64,000 bases of DNA, from NCBI GenBank assembly GCA_038277395.1, contig CM076190.1, positions 182,840,001-182,904,000 on the forward strand. The letters are read 5' to 3'. A program made the position numbers and the translations under genes. Under the pieces are notes generated by a model that did not search any database, was not told where the DNA came from, and saw nothing but the letters and a program-made list of their open reading frames with translations. The DNA is from Dryocosmus kuriphilus (taxonomy: Eukaryota > Arthropoda > Insecta > Hymenoptera > Cynipidae). Positions 34,290 through 46,425 of the stretch are shown piece after piece (the stretch's first letter is position 1; the number at the start of each line of letters is the position of its first letter).

Positions 34290-37090
34290 TTTCATCAGAT
34301 ATCACCAGATCAAAATCAAGCGAATGCTGTCTGCGTCCTAGAAAATGAAAGAAACGAAGAAAATAATGCCGAAACTCAGAAATCTGCGCCTTGCTTCCAA
34401 AACTTCCAAATGCTCCGGGTAAACCCGGCTGTCAAATATCTGCAGCTACTTCTCCGAAATTTCCGACTACTCAAGAGAATCGTAAGTTCAATGATAAAAA
34501 TGCTTACTTTCCGAATAAAATTTCCGAGACATTAACTTCAAATCAATCCATACAAGTTTCTCAATTGAAGTATTTTTCTGCGCCTAACGCTATATTTTAG
34601 AAAGTTTTTTTCAATTTTCACCCACATCAACCATCTGAAGACAACAAATTGCCATTTCACAACAGGATTTTCTAAACTCAAGATGGCAGTATAAGAAAAT
34701 GGTTGAATTATTCAGATTCAAAGAAAGCCCTATTCTGCACATTTTGTTTAGCGGTTGGAAAAAAAAATGAAAAGCATATTTTTGTCGAAGGCATGGAAGA
34801 TCGTCGTCATGCGCATTAACGCATTCAAGGACACGAAGAAAGTTTACGTCATCGTCAATCAGCAGAAGCTTTATTAATTATGAAGTGTCTAAAGGAATAT
34901 CAAATGTCTTTGTTCCGTCGCATATGGAAAGCCGCAAGAAAAGAGTCAATGAAAACAGAGAATTTTTGGAGAGGGTCATCGAAGTTATAAAACTCATTGG
35001 AAAACGTGGATTGAGTTACAGAGGAAAGAGAAACGAAGCATCTCGCTCTCTCGACGACGACATTGCCGATTATGGGAGTTTCCTGGAAATATTAAGAATG
35101 TTAGGAAAATTCGACAAAACGGCTCAAAAGCATTTAGGTCAAGCAATGAAAGCAAGCAAACGACTTTCATCTGTGAAACAAGCCTCTCGAGGTCGTGGTG
35201 GATTTGTCACTTTTTTATCTAAAACAACAGTGAGCTATATTTTTGAGATAATTCACCAACTTATGAAAGATGCCATTTCCAAAAAATCCGTAAAGCTGGG
35301 ATGTTTTCCATTAAATCGACACGACGCAAGATATTTTAATCTTGGACCAATGTAGCATTAACATTAGATATGTAACGGATTCTGTACACGAACGAATGAT
35401 ATCAATTGTTAGATGCACCTCATGGATTTGTGAAATGATTTGCAACGAGTTAAATTTTTTGGCCTTGATGTAAATCATTGTATTGTAAATTCAACTAATG
35501 GTGCCGCAAATATGCAAGGACAATACAAAGGATTTACGAAATGGTTGTCTGATCAAAATCCTTGTCAAATACATGTTTGGTGCTACTCTCATGTACTCAA
35601 TCTGGTACTCATTGATACGACATAGGTCAATATCGAATCGAGCAATCTTCTTCGGCTAATAAGTTCAGTAGCAAAATTCATCCGAGAATCCTATTTACGA
35701 ATGGACATTTTTTTGAAAAATCGATCTCAATATAAAAGTCTAGTCATCATTGGGAAAACAAGATGGTGGACAAAGAGCAAATCCCTCACTATTATTTTTG
35801 GCAATTTCAGAAATACGTCTAAGGGTATTTACGTAGACCTTCTCGTGACTTTGAATGAAATCTCGACTTCAGACAAATTTCCAAGTGACGTGAGATTTGA
35901 GGCATCGAGTTTGAAATCGAGTTTATTGAATTTATAAACAATTTTGACGGCGCACGTCTCCTTGCGAGTCTTTAAAGTTACATCAAAATTGTCAAATTAC
36001 TTGCAAACGAGCAGCATGGACATTCTACAAGCGCAACGGATGGTTTCGACGGCAGTGCAGTTATTGGAAAAAATTCAGCGAGATTGTAATGAGGTGAAGA
36101 TAAGCGCTGAATCATTTTATCTTGATTACAAATTCCTTTTATTCTGATTAAAAAAAAAAACTTTTCATGATTTTATCATACAAATAATGTAAAATCATTT
36201 CATGATCCTGTTTTTGATATTGTTTATTTCCACAAATCGATTCTATTCATTTACAGATATTCGCAACTTCGGAGAGGTTTGTAGATTGGGCAAACCAGTC
36301 ATTAGAAGAAATTGACTCGGAAATCGTCGTCGAATCTCACTTACCTTTGCCGAAAATTCGAAGAAAGAAATGCATGTCCGGGAAAAAACCTCAAGACGAA
36401 CTGATAATGAATGCTCAAAAGAAATTTGAAATTGAAGTCTATAACGTCGTGTTGGATACTTACATCAATGCTTTGAAAACTCGTTTCTCAGATCATGATA
36501 ACCTTGCAGCAGATTTCTCGTGTTTCGACCCGAAAAATTTTCCACATATATTGGAGAAAGGGATTCCCGAAAATGCCCTTGAAAACTTTTCACAACTCGT
36601 AGGGAAATTTTGTGATGTAAGCTCTGCTGAGTTGCGATCAGAACTGATCCACTTCGCATCTTCTTGGCCAATGATTAAAATGACCCTCACTGAAGAGTAT
36701 TCGCAAATACCCGACATCGATTCAATTGAAGATGAAAGCAACGAAGAAGCTTATAACGAAAATGAGGCTTTTTCAGGAACAAGCAAAAAAAAACTCCCAA
36801 AAAAACTGTCGAAATCGTATAAAATGTTCTTTCAATGTTTTGCAACGGTATTTTTTCCATGTAACAACCTACAAAAGGATTTTCTTTGCTAAAAGTTCCT
36901 ACTTACATTATCATGCATTCAAGTTGCTTGTGAAAGATCATTTTCAAAGCTCAATACGTAAAAAATTGCTTGAGAAATACAATGACACAAGAACATCTAG
37001 AAACAGCCATGCTTATGTCCATGGAGTTTTCTGTTTTGAATGAAATTCGTAATAATGATATAATTGATTTACTGGCAAGTAAGAGTATTT
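34290..37090 (+). pseudogene. hAT-type transposase relic with TTF-like zinc finger
   Basis: Pieces in order on the plus strand are as follows. A low-complexity N-terminal region (34290-34600). A TTF-type finger with WLNYSDSKKALFCTFC and later HRQS (34690-34870). A core frame (34885-35355) with FLERVIEVIKLIGKRGLSYRG. A DDE-like region with NSTNGAANMQGQYKGF and HVWCYSHVLNLVL (35440-35625). TRWWTKSK (35755-35785). A 3' part (36260-36890) with RFSDHDNLAADFSCFDP, then a broken dimerisation region (CERSFSKL readable near 36925). A likely intron at about 36145-36256 ends in TTTACAG. Several frameshifts and stops (for example 35352, 35623, 35935) separate the pieces. The arrangement matches ZMYM1-like hAT proteins. 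Inactive. Confidence 0.7.
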
Positions 37091-37134
37091 TGTTACAAAA
37101 ACATTTGAAAACTTGAGCAAATGTTTTAGTTATT

Positions 37135-37346
37135 TCATATACAAGGTGAACAGTTTTGGAGTATACATTTATAAGGAATAATTTTAATATATACAGTTTC
37201 ATCTGGTGACTTAGGAACTGAAGAAGAATTCCTAAGCTGCGATGATACGATGGTTTGTATCATCCTTCGTGGCCCGAGTAAAATACCCAAGTCTTTTAAA
37301 TCTTCATCTGTTAGGACGGCAAGTGATGGGCCCGTTACCTGTGCAG
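37135..37346 (-). CDS. SAM gene exon 3 (C-terminal half of the SAM domain)
   Basis: The acceptor GCATTTTCACAG ends at 37347. In phase 1 the exon completes an Ala codon and gives the second half of a SAM fold, including LTDEDLKDLGILLGPRR, a very typical SAM helix 4-5 region. A serine-rich tail follows, then TGA at 37137. A possible donor (GTATAT near 37197) would allow a shorter tail and more exons beyond; none is recognised. Confidence 0.6.
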
Positions 37347-40300
37347 CTGTGAAAATGCAAAGGATTAGTATCAAATATTACATACATGTACACCATCAAG
37401 TAAAATAATTAAAAAAGCAAAAAAATAATACCAAAAATAGGTACATGAAGCGCATGTGATTCACATTATAACCTGTTTTTGTGAACCAGCAAGATTCAAT
37501 CTCTGCTTGCATATAGTTGCGAGGACAACACAAATCATACTTTTATATTGAAGTAATGCGTTTTACGATTATTAAATATACATAGGAAACTGTGGAGCTC
37601 AAAATTATATCTAAGTTCTTTAAGCAACTACTACTTGCCTACATTTAAATGTGAAAATGTTATTAAATTACAGTGATAAAAATATTATTTCCTATATACA
37701 ATAATTATAAAAGCGTATGCCGTAGAACAACGTATAATTCATTTGATTTTTAGTCTCTCCACAAGGCAACTGGTTTAAAATCGCACAAATTTTCCGAAAG
37801 TACTAATCTATGTTCCATTCCTTCCTCGACACAATAAGCATTTGGCGAACTATCTAACCACAAAACAGACTATTTTTTACACCATAAGTAAACCCGCTCT
37901 TTTCCCAAAATTATAATTTTTTCAATTCTGCCAAATATAGGGTCCCCTTTTAGTGTTTCAATGCCGCTATCAATCGCGACTAAAAGCTTTGTACGGTATT
38001 TAGTTCCGTACACTTCCACGCAATTTGTCTTGAATACGATATCATCTTTATCAAGTTCGAGCATATTATTTAAAGCTTTATAACTTGTTGCTTGTCGCAC
38101 TAAAACATTGTTTCTCTTGGTTGCTACTATTTTCTGCCTGCGATATTCTCCCATTCCCCAAGTGGAGCACTGACAAATTTGACACAATTGTATCATTGTT
38201 TTTCGCACGTTTTTAAAATTACAGTAAATGCTTCCATATTTTTTGAACAGACTGTGCTTTGCTTTGTAACGAAGGTAGTGTAGAAGAGGAAGTGGTCCTG
38301 ATTGGTACAGACATTGAGGGTAATGAGTTATGTGATGCATTTTGTTGATGGGTGAAACATCAGGAAATAACTTTCAAAAAAGACGCTGGTATATATTGAT
38401 CAGTTCATCAAGGTACGGTAACACACTTGTTGTGATTTTTGGAGCCATAATTATTTCTGTTATTTGATTCAATAACAAAAACAACATTAAGTACTCGTCA
38501 TCTTCCGAAACTTTATCAGATACTAAGAAAGGAAATACCCTCATTAGAAGCCACATTTGCATACCTTTTTGCGAAAGTGAATGGTCCTTGCTTTGAATCA
38601 AATTTACGTCAAAAGTCGGAGACGGTTTATTCTTTGCTTCAGGAATGCCGTACAAAAATAGGTGGAATCTATTATTGAAAGTTTCAATGTTTAGATTGTA
38701 TGAGGGCGTGGAAATCATTTTACGGAGCACTAGCCTCAAGGTCATAGGACAAACTCCTAACCATAAATCATGCAACGGATCAAACACGAAATTTTCAGAG
38801 CAATGAAAGTATTTGGACACATGAAGAAAACTATTCTCTCTAACTCCACATGAAGTTGATGTTTGCCGATTAGCAAGTACATCACTGACTTGCTAGTTAT
38901 ACAGTTCTTTTGTTCGTGGAGCGAAAGGGCCTTCTACACCATTTTTGAGATCGGCTCTCCTTATCATGCACAGGCGACAAAAATGACGAGCAGACGGACT
39001 TAGCAAACCAAATAACTGATGTGCAGCCAAACCGTCGGCACATAGGTACAGTGACTAAGAAAGCTCTTAATGTGTACATTTGACCATTCAATAATTTTAC
39101 TGGAACGTCATTTTCACATTCAAGTTTTCTTAAATCGTCCATGAATAAACTCAAAAAAGGTTCCATACCGTATTTCGTAACATCTAAGGTGCAAGCTAGA
39201 GCAAGGACATGAATGCCACTTAAAAGTGAATTAAACTGAGGGGGTAGATTTTGAACAGAAAATAGATAGTTCCGACTTTATGGGGATGTACTTTACACCC
39301 TAATGGATTATTTACTACAACACCATCGTAATAAAGTTGAATTCTCAAAGCTTTAGGGAATCTTTTGAAAAAAATTTTTACTTCAAAACTTCTACCATCT
39401 CTATAACTTTTCAAGTAAAAATCCTCGTCGCTTAAACTTTCGGAATCAATATGATCTCGAATGAAATTGTGAGATAGAATAAGTTTTAAAGTTTCTACAA
39501 TGGGAACATACTGAAAAGTGTCAGGAATTTGCTATTGCTCGTACTGCCCTGTTACACTATCCAACACTTGTTCAATTCTATGGCCTACTTGTTTTTCGAT
39601 AGGATCAATATAAAAGTAATTTTCTTTCAGAGCTTTAATTTGTCCTTCGATACTTTCCATGCCCTTAAACGGTTCTCCGAAATCAAATTTTTTGATCAAA
39701 TTTTGTGCCCGAGGATTATTACAGTCTATCCCTTCCGACACGAGAAATTCGCAAACTTCATTTTTCAATGAATTTGTGATATCAGACAAATATATCTGTA
39801 CCAGAAAGTACTCTACTCAAAGCAGCACCCGTAAATGAAGAGCAAGCTCTCAGTGACCCCACTAATTTGGACGCACTTGCTGGGATCTTAAGAACTGATT
39901 TAGTGGGTTCCTGAGATATATTTTGTGCTGTTTGATTACCTAAATCACTATTAATTTCAAGCGTTGGGAAATTTATTGAATTTTCAGAATCAATACGTAT
40001 ATTCGCATTCTGAAAAACATTAGACCTTTTAAAAAAATGCTTTTGTTTTAAATGCCTTTTTAGAGAATTCAATCTTAAAAATGTCTTTGCACATCCATCT
40101 TGACCACACGAAAATCCTAAATGATTTGTTAGAGTCATAGCGTTTAGACGGCGAAAATGATTTGTAAGTTGGTCTATTCCCCCGTAGATAGTACGTTTGC
40201 ATATCAGACAGACCACAGTTTCCATTGTGTGTTTAATATTCATAAAAATCGCAGTTAAAATTTATAACCTTCAATATATTTGCGGAGATTTTAAATTTCT

Positions 40301-43300
40301 TCAGTTGCCTGGAAGGTTAAAGAATAAGCAAATCTTTAATAAAATTGTTGCTGAATAGTAGTTCAAATTTTGCATGAAATGATTATAATGTAATATAAAT
40401 TTGGTTTGTTCGTCGAAGTTATCGAATACTAGGTTTATATCGAGGACTGCGTCAACTACCTTATATTAGAATTTAATTTTGTATTTGTTTCAAAGGTAAA
40501 AGATTTAAGGTTAGGGTAACTTACACATAGTAAAATAAGTTGAAGTAAAAATAACTTACCTCTCAAAGAACCAATAGCTTTCTCAAATACTCCCATCGCC
40601 TCTAGGAATTCCGCTAAGGTGTCAGGAGTTTTACAAGAATCCTAAAAAAAAACAAATTTTTCAATTAAACTTTGACATTTAGAACGCTTTATAGCCTCAA
40701 AAAATGAAATTATTGGCCTTCGAAATATTTTCGCGTTAAAATACACTGAGCATCAAAGTTAAAAGGGCCCAGGTTGTCGATATAGAGTCACACACATGAA
40801 GCTATCCAGAATTGCAGATATTTTATTCACTTTTTAAAAAAGGCTTGATCCAAATCGATTCATGAAACTTTACATGGGATGCGCCCGAATTCGATACTCC
40901 GAAAAACAGAGAGAGTGACAATGAAAAATTTTGGCCCTAGGTTTATATCGAGGACTGCGTCAACGACCTTATATTAGAATTTAATTTTGTATTTTTGTCA
41001 AAGGTAAAATATTTAAGGTTAGGGTAACTTACACATAGTAAAATAAGTTGAAGTAAAAATAACTTACCTCTCAAAGAACCAATAGCTTTCTCAAATACTC
41101 CCATCGCCTCTAGGAATTCCGCTAAGGTGTCAGGAGTTTTACAAGAATCCTAAAAAAAAAAAACAAATTTTTCAATTAAACTTTGACATTTAGAACGCTT
41201 TATAGCCTCAAAAAATGAAATTATTGGCCTTCGAAATATTTTCGCGTTAAAATACACTGAGCATCAAAGTTAAAAGGGCCCAGGTTGTCGATATAGAGTC
41301 ACACACATGAAGCTATCCAGAATTGCAGATATTTTATTCACTTTTTAAAAAAGGCTTGATCCAAATCGATTCATGAAACTTTACATGGGATGCGCCCGAA
41401 TTCGATACTCCGAAAAACAGAGAGAGTGACAATGAAAAATTTTGGCCCTAGGTTTATATCGAGGACTGCGTCAACGACCTTATATTAGAATTTAATTTTG
41501 TATTTGTGTCAAAGGTAAAAGATTTAAGGTTAGGGTAACTTACACATAGTAAAATAAGTTGAAGTAAAAATAACTTACCTCTCAAAGAACCAATAGCTTT
41601 CTCAAATACTCCCATCGCCTCTAGGAATTCCGCTAAGGTGTCAGGAGTTTTACAAGAATCCTAAAAAAAAACAAATTTTTCAATTAAACTTTGACATTTA
41701 GAACGCTTTATAGCCTCAAAAAATGAAATTATTGGCCTTCGAAATATTTTCGCGTTAAAATACACTGAGCATCAAAGTTAAAAGGGCCCAGGTTGTCGAT
41801 ATAGAGTCACACACATGAAGCTATCCAGAATTGCAGATATTTTATTCACTTTTTAAAAAAGGCTTGATCCAAATCGATTCATGAAACTTTACATGGGATG
41901 CGCCCGAATTCGATACTCCGAAAAACAGAGAGAGTGACAATGAAAAATTTTGGCCCTAGGTTTATATCGAGGACTGCGTCAACGACCTTATATTAGAATT
42001 TAATTTTTTATTTGTGTCAAAGGTAAAAGATTTAAGGTTAGGGTAACTTACACATAGTAAAATAAGTTGAAGTAAAAATAACTTACCTCTCAAAGAACCA
42101 ATAGCTTTCTCAAATACTCCCATCGCCTCTAGGAATTCCGCTAAGGTGTCAGGAGTTTTACAAGAATCCTAAAAAAAAACAAATTTTTCAATTAAACTTT
42201 GACATTTAGAACGTTTTATAGCCTCAAAAAATGAAATTATTGGCCTTCGAAATATTTTCGCGTTAAAATACACTGAGCATCAAAGTTAAAAGGGCCCAGG
42301 TTGTCGATATAGAGTCACACACATGAAGCTATCCAGAATTGCAGATATTTTATTCACTTTTTAAAAAAGGCTTGATCCAAATCGATTCATGAAACTTTAC
42401 ATGGGATGCGCCCGAATTCGATACTCCGAAGAACAGAGAGAGTGACAATGAAAAATTTTGGCCCTAGGTTTATATCGAGGACTGCGTCAACGACCTTATA
42501 TTAGAATTTAATTTTGTATTTGTGTCAAAGGTAAAAGATTTAAGGTTAGGGTAACTTACACATAGTAAAATAAGTTGAAGTAAAAATAACTTACCTCTCA
42601 AAGAACCAATAGCTTTCTCAAATACTCCCATCGCCTCTAGGAATTCCGCTAAGGTGTCAGGAGTTTTACAAGAATCTAAAAAAAAAAAAACAAATTTTTC
42701 AATTAAACTTTGACATTTAGAACGCTTTATAGCCTCAAAAAATGAAATTATTGGCCTTCGAAATATTTTCGCGTTAAAATACACTGAGCATCAAAGTTAA
42801 AAGGGCCCAGGTTGTCGATATAGAGTCACACACATGAAGCTATCCAGAATTGCAGATATTTTATTCACTTTTTAAAAAAGGCTTGATCCAAATCGATTCA
42901 TGAAACTTTACATGGGATGCGCCCGAATTCGATACTCCGAAAAACAGAGAGAGTGACAATGAAAAATTTTGGCCCTAGGTTTATATCGAGGACTGCGTCA
43001 ACGACCTTATATTAGAATTTAATTTTTTATTTGTGTCAAAGGTAAAAGATTTAAGGTTAGGGTAACTTACACATAGTAAAATAAGTTGAAGTAAAAATAA
43101 CTTACCTCTCAAAGAACCAATAGCTTTCTCAAATACTCCCATCGCCTCTAGGAATTCCGCTAAGGTGTCAGGAGTTTTACAAGAATCCTAAAAAAAAACA
43201 AATTTTTCAATTAAACTTTGACATTTAGAACGCTTTATAGCCTCAAAAAATGAAATTATTGGCCTTCGAAATATTTTCGCGTTAAAATACACTGAGCATC

Positions 43301-46141
43301 AAAGTTAAAAGGGCCCAGGTTGTCGATATAGAGTCACACACATGAAGCTATCCAGAATTGCAGATATTTTATTCACTTTTTAAAAAAGGCTTGATCCAAA
43401 TCGATTCATGAAACTTTACATGGGATGCGCCCGAATTCGATACTCCGAAAAAACAGAGAGAGTGACAATGAAAAATTTTGGCCCTAGGTTTATATCGAGG
43501 ACTGCGTCAACGACCTTATATTAGAATTTAATTTTTTATTTGTGTCAAAGGTAAAAGATTTAAGGTTAGGGTAACTTACACATAGTAAAAATAAGTTGAA
43601 GTAAAAATAACTTACCTCTCAAAGAACCAATAGCTTTCTCAAATACTCCCATCGCCTCTAGGAATTCCGCTAAGGTGTCAGGAGTTTTACAAGAATCCTA
43701 AAAAAAAAAACAAATTTTTCAATTAAACTTTGACATTTAGAACGTTTTATAGCCTCAAAAAATGAAATTATTGGCCTTCGAAATATTTTCGCGTTAAAAT
43801 ACACTGAGCATCAAAGTTAAAAGGGCCCAGGTTGTCGATATAGAGTCACACACATGAAGCTATCCAGAATTGCAGATATTTTATTCACTTTTTAAAAAAG
43901 GCTTGATCCAAATCGATTCATGAAACTTTACATGGGATGCGCCCGAATTCGATACTCCGAAGAACAGAGAGAGTGACAATGAAAAATTTTGGCCCTAGGT
44001 TTATATCGAGGACTGCGTCAACGACCTTATATTAGAATTTAATTTTGTATTTGTGTCAAAGGTAAAAGATTTAAGGTTAGGGTAACTTACACATAGTAAA
44101 ATAAGTTGAAGTAAAAATAACTTACCTCTCAAAGAACCAATAGCTTTCTCAAATACTCCCATCGCCTCTAGGAATTCCGCTAAGGTGTCAGGAGTTTTAC
44201 AAGAATCCTAAAAAAAAAACAAATTTTTCAATTAAACTTTGACATTTAGAACGCTTTATAGCCTCAAAAAATGAAATTATTGGCCTTCGAAATATTTTCG
44301 CGTTAAAATACACTGAGCATCAAAGTTAAAAGGGCCCAGGTTGTCGATATAGAGTCACACACATGAAGCTATCCAGAATTGCAGATATTTTATTCACTTT
44401 TTAAAAAAGGCTTGATCCAAATCGATTCATGAAACTTTACATGGGATGCGCCCGAATTCGATACTCCGAAAAACAGAGAGAGTGACAATGAAAAATTTTG
44501 GCCCTAGGTTTATATCGAGGACTGCGTCAACGACCTTATATTAGAATTTAATTTTTTATTTGTGTCAAAGGTAAAAGATTTAAGGTTAGGGGTAACTTAC
44601 ACATAGTAAAATAAGTTGAAGTAAAAATAACTTACCTCTCAAAGAACCAATAGCTTTCTCAAATACTCCCATCGCCTCTAGGAATTCCGCTAAGGTGTCA
44701 GGAGTTTTACAAGAATCCTAAAAAAAAACAAATTTTTCAATTAAACTTTGACATTTAGAACGTTTTATAGCCTCAAAAAATGAAATTATTGGCCTTCGAA
44801 ATATTTTCGCGTTAAAATACACTGAGCATCAAAGTTAAAAGGGCCCAGGTTGTCGATATAGAGTCACACACATGAAGCTATCCAGAATTGCAGATATTTT
44901 ATTCACTTTTTAAAAAAGGCTTGATCCAAATCGATTCATGAAACTTTACATGGGATGCGCCCGAATTCGATACTCCGAAGAACAGAGAGAGTGACAATGA
45001 AAAATTTTGGCCCTAGGTTTTATATCGAGGACTGCGTCAACGACCTTATATTAGAATTTAATTTTGTATTTGTGTCAAAGGTAAAAGATTTAAGGTTAGG
45101 GTAACTTACACATAGTAAAATAAGTTGAAGTAAAAATAACTTACCTCTCAAAGAACCAATAGCTTTCTCAAATACTCCCATCGCCTCTAGGAATTCCGCT
45201 AAGGTGTCAGGAGTTTTACAAGAATCCTAAAAAAAAACAAATTTTTCAATTAAACTTTGACATTTAGAACGCTTTATAGCCTCAAAAAATGAAATTATTG
45301 GCCTTCGAAATATTTTCGCGTTAAAATACACTGAGCATCAAAGTTAAAAGGGCCCAGGTTGTCGATATAGAGTCACACACATGAAGCTATCCAGAATTGC
45401 AGATATTTTATTCACTTTTTAAAAAAGGCTTGATCCAAATCGATTCATGAAACTTTACATGGGATGCGCCCGAATTCGATACTCCGAAAAACAGAGAGAG
45501 TGACAATGAAAAATTTTGGCCCTAGGTTTATATCGAGGACTGCGTCAACGACCTTATATTAGAATTTAATTTTGTATTTGTGTCAAAGGTAAAGATTTAA
45601 GGTTAGGGTAACTTACACATAGTAAAATAAGTTGAAGTAAAAATAACTTACCTCTCAAAGAACCAATAGCTTTCTCAAATACTCCCATCGCCTCTAGGAA
45701 TTCCGCTAAGGTGTCAGGAGTTTTACAAGAATCCTAAAAAAAAAAACAAATTTTTCAATTAAACTTTGACATTTAGAACGTTTTATAGCCTCAAAAAATG
45801 AAATTATTGGCCTTCGAAATATTTTCGCGTTAAAATACACTGAGCATCAAAGTTAAAAGGGTCCAGGTTGTCGATATAGAGTCACACACATGAAGCTATC
45901 CAGAATTGCAGATATTTTATTCACTTTTTAAAAAAGGCGTGATCCAAATCGATTCATGAAACTTTACATGGGATGCGCCCGAATTCGATACTCCGAAAAA
46001 CAGAGAGAGTGACAATGAAAAATTTTGGCCCTAACTCGTAAGAACACTTGACAAACGGAGCCATTTTTATTTGCACTTACACATACTATTATGAGATAAT
46101 AATTGAAAAAAACTTACCATGAAAAAATTTCCTCTGCTCAT
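37135..46141 (-). CDS. SAM-domain protein gene with a multiplied second exon
   Basis: Proposed minus-strand gene: exon 1 46141-46118, exon 2 any one of eleven 82 nt copies between 45733 and 40560, exon 3 37346-37135. Exon 1 encodes MSRGNFFM and ends at GTAAGT in phase 0. Exon 2 starts after a T-rich acceptor, encodes DSCKTPDTLAEFLEAMGVF and on to GSLR, and ends at GTAAGT in phase 1. Exon 3 follows TTTTCACAG and encodes AAQVTGPSLAVLTDEDLKDL, then GPRRMI and a tail to TGA. Joined, the 105-residue protein carries one SAM domain of about 60 residues, a protein-interaction fold often used for oligomerisation. Skipping exon 2 gives a TAA after three codons, and including two copies also gives a stop within four codons, so exactly one copy fits. 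A transposase relic on the same strand occupies the last intron. Alternatively the SAM exons belong to that transposon. The exon model is inferred; splice sites and phases are seen. Confidence 0.6.
37375..37869. other. Intronic AT-rich sequence
   Basis: Between SAM exon 3 and the transposase relic. No further coding sequence or repeat recognised. Confidence 0.4.
37870..40243 (-). pseudogene. CACTA-like (CMC group) transposase relic with C2H2 fingers
   Basis: On the minus strand, from ATG 40243: a finger-like CLICKRTIYGG..H, then a classical C2H2 finger (CGQDGCAKTF..RHLKQKH). Next comes MSDITNSLKNEVCEF in a shifted frame, and VVNNPLGCKVHPHKVGTIYF after an in-frame TAG at about 39534. Further blocks are HFCRLC (other frame, about 38960), FDPLHDLWLGVCP (38780-38740), and HYPQCLYQSGPLP and AKHSLFKKYGSI (38325-38225). 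The D-x-x-H-D-L-x-x-G-V block and NNPLG-x-x-x-x-x-HK are shared with animal CACTA/CMC-type transposases. At least two frameshifts and several stops are present. It lies inside the SAM gene's last intron on the same strand. Class assignment is tentative; that it is a dead transposase is likely. Confidence 0.55.
40426..46035. repeat. Tandem array of 11 units of about 510 bp, each holding a SAM exon
   Basis: Units start at about 40426, 40938, 41449, 41957, 42466, 42977, 43487, 43996, 44506, 45013 and 45525, judged by AGGTTTATATCGAGGACTGC. They are nearly identical. The minus-strand exon in each, with flanking splice sites, is at 40560-40641, 41068-41149, 41579-41660, 42087-42168, 42595-42675, 43106-43187, 43616-43697, 44126-44207, 44636-44717, 45145-45226 and 45652-45733. 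Ten exons are 82 nt and read as identical; the fifth is 81 nt. Differences lie in the intron: CGCTTTAT or CGTTTTAT, CCGAAAAACAG or CCGAAGAACAG, TTTTGTATTT or TTTTTTATTT, and A-run length. The high identity means recent expansion or gene conversion; copy number in an assembly of such a region may be wrong. Confidence 0.85.
42595..42675 (-). CDS. Variant fifth SAM exon copy, one base shorter
   Basis: The acceptor side reads AATCTAAAA where all other copies read AATCCTAAAA (plus strand), so the exon loses its first G and is 81 nt. Joined directly to exon 1 it shifts frame and stops after a few codons. Joined after another 82 nt copy it would restore the frame. It may be a real change or an assembly slip beside a long A run. 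Confidence 0.5.
46118..46141 (-). CDS. SAM gene exon 1
   Basis: ATG AGC AGA GGA AAT TTT TTC ATG is followed at once by GTAAGT on the minus strand, ending in phase 0, which matches the phase of the repeated exon. The context before the ATG (GCAGCG) is acceptable for initiation. It lies immediately outside the array, as expected for a gene whose second exon and its intron were multiplied. Confidence 0.5.
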
Positions 46142-46425
46142 CGCTGCACAAAGCAATACACAACAAGAACAAAATAATTTGTTTGTTCACTAAGTTTTCC
46201 TTCAAATGGACCTGACGCGACTGACGCGACGCAATGCTCTAATGTCTACCTGCATTGGCAACCTAGGAATGAAAATTTTTTTTTTTTTTTTTTTTTTTTT
46301 TCTGTTCTGTTTTCTCTCTGTGTCAGCATAGGCCAGTATTGCTGGCACTACTGCGTTACTATTACAATGGTGGGAGGCTACTGTAGACTTACTTCTGTTG
46401 GAGTAAGCTTGAGTGGACTGCACAA
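46142..46425 (-). promoter_or_regulatory. Candidate upstream region of the SAM gene with a poly-T run
   Basis: About 280 bp lie between exon 1 and a repeat-rich region. It contains a 26-base T run (46276-46301) and paired CTGACGCGA motifs (46211-46229). A minus-strand open frame through the A run (lysine stretch) is compositional. No TATA box is obvious. The promoter role is inferred from position only. Confidence 0.25.

Noticed and set aside
34059..34305. Two overlapping minus-strand frames of 70-78 codons
   Set aside because: Both frames use the same bases, no domain, and they lie just upstream of the plus-strand hAT relic.
42470..42784. 104-codon minus-strand frame inside the 510 bp array
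   Set aside because: It reads through intron, exon copy 5 and the next intron only because of local indels; other units do not keep it open. The spliced exon explains the coding signal.
40426..46035. CRISPR-like regular array
   Set aside because: Units are about 510 bp and nearly identical throughout, with no short repeat plus unique spacer pattern, in a eukaryotic genome.
46202..46423. 73-codon minus-strand frame with a lysine run
   Set aside because: The run is a 26-base homopolymer; no domain, and position fits upstream sequence of the SAM gene.
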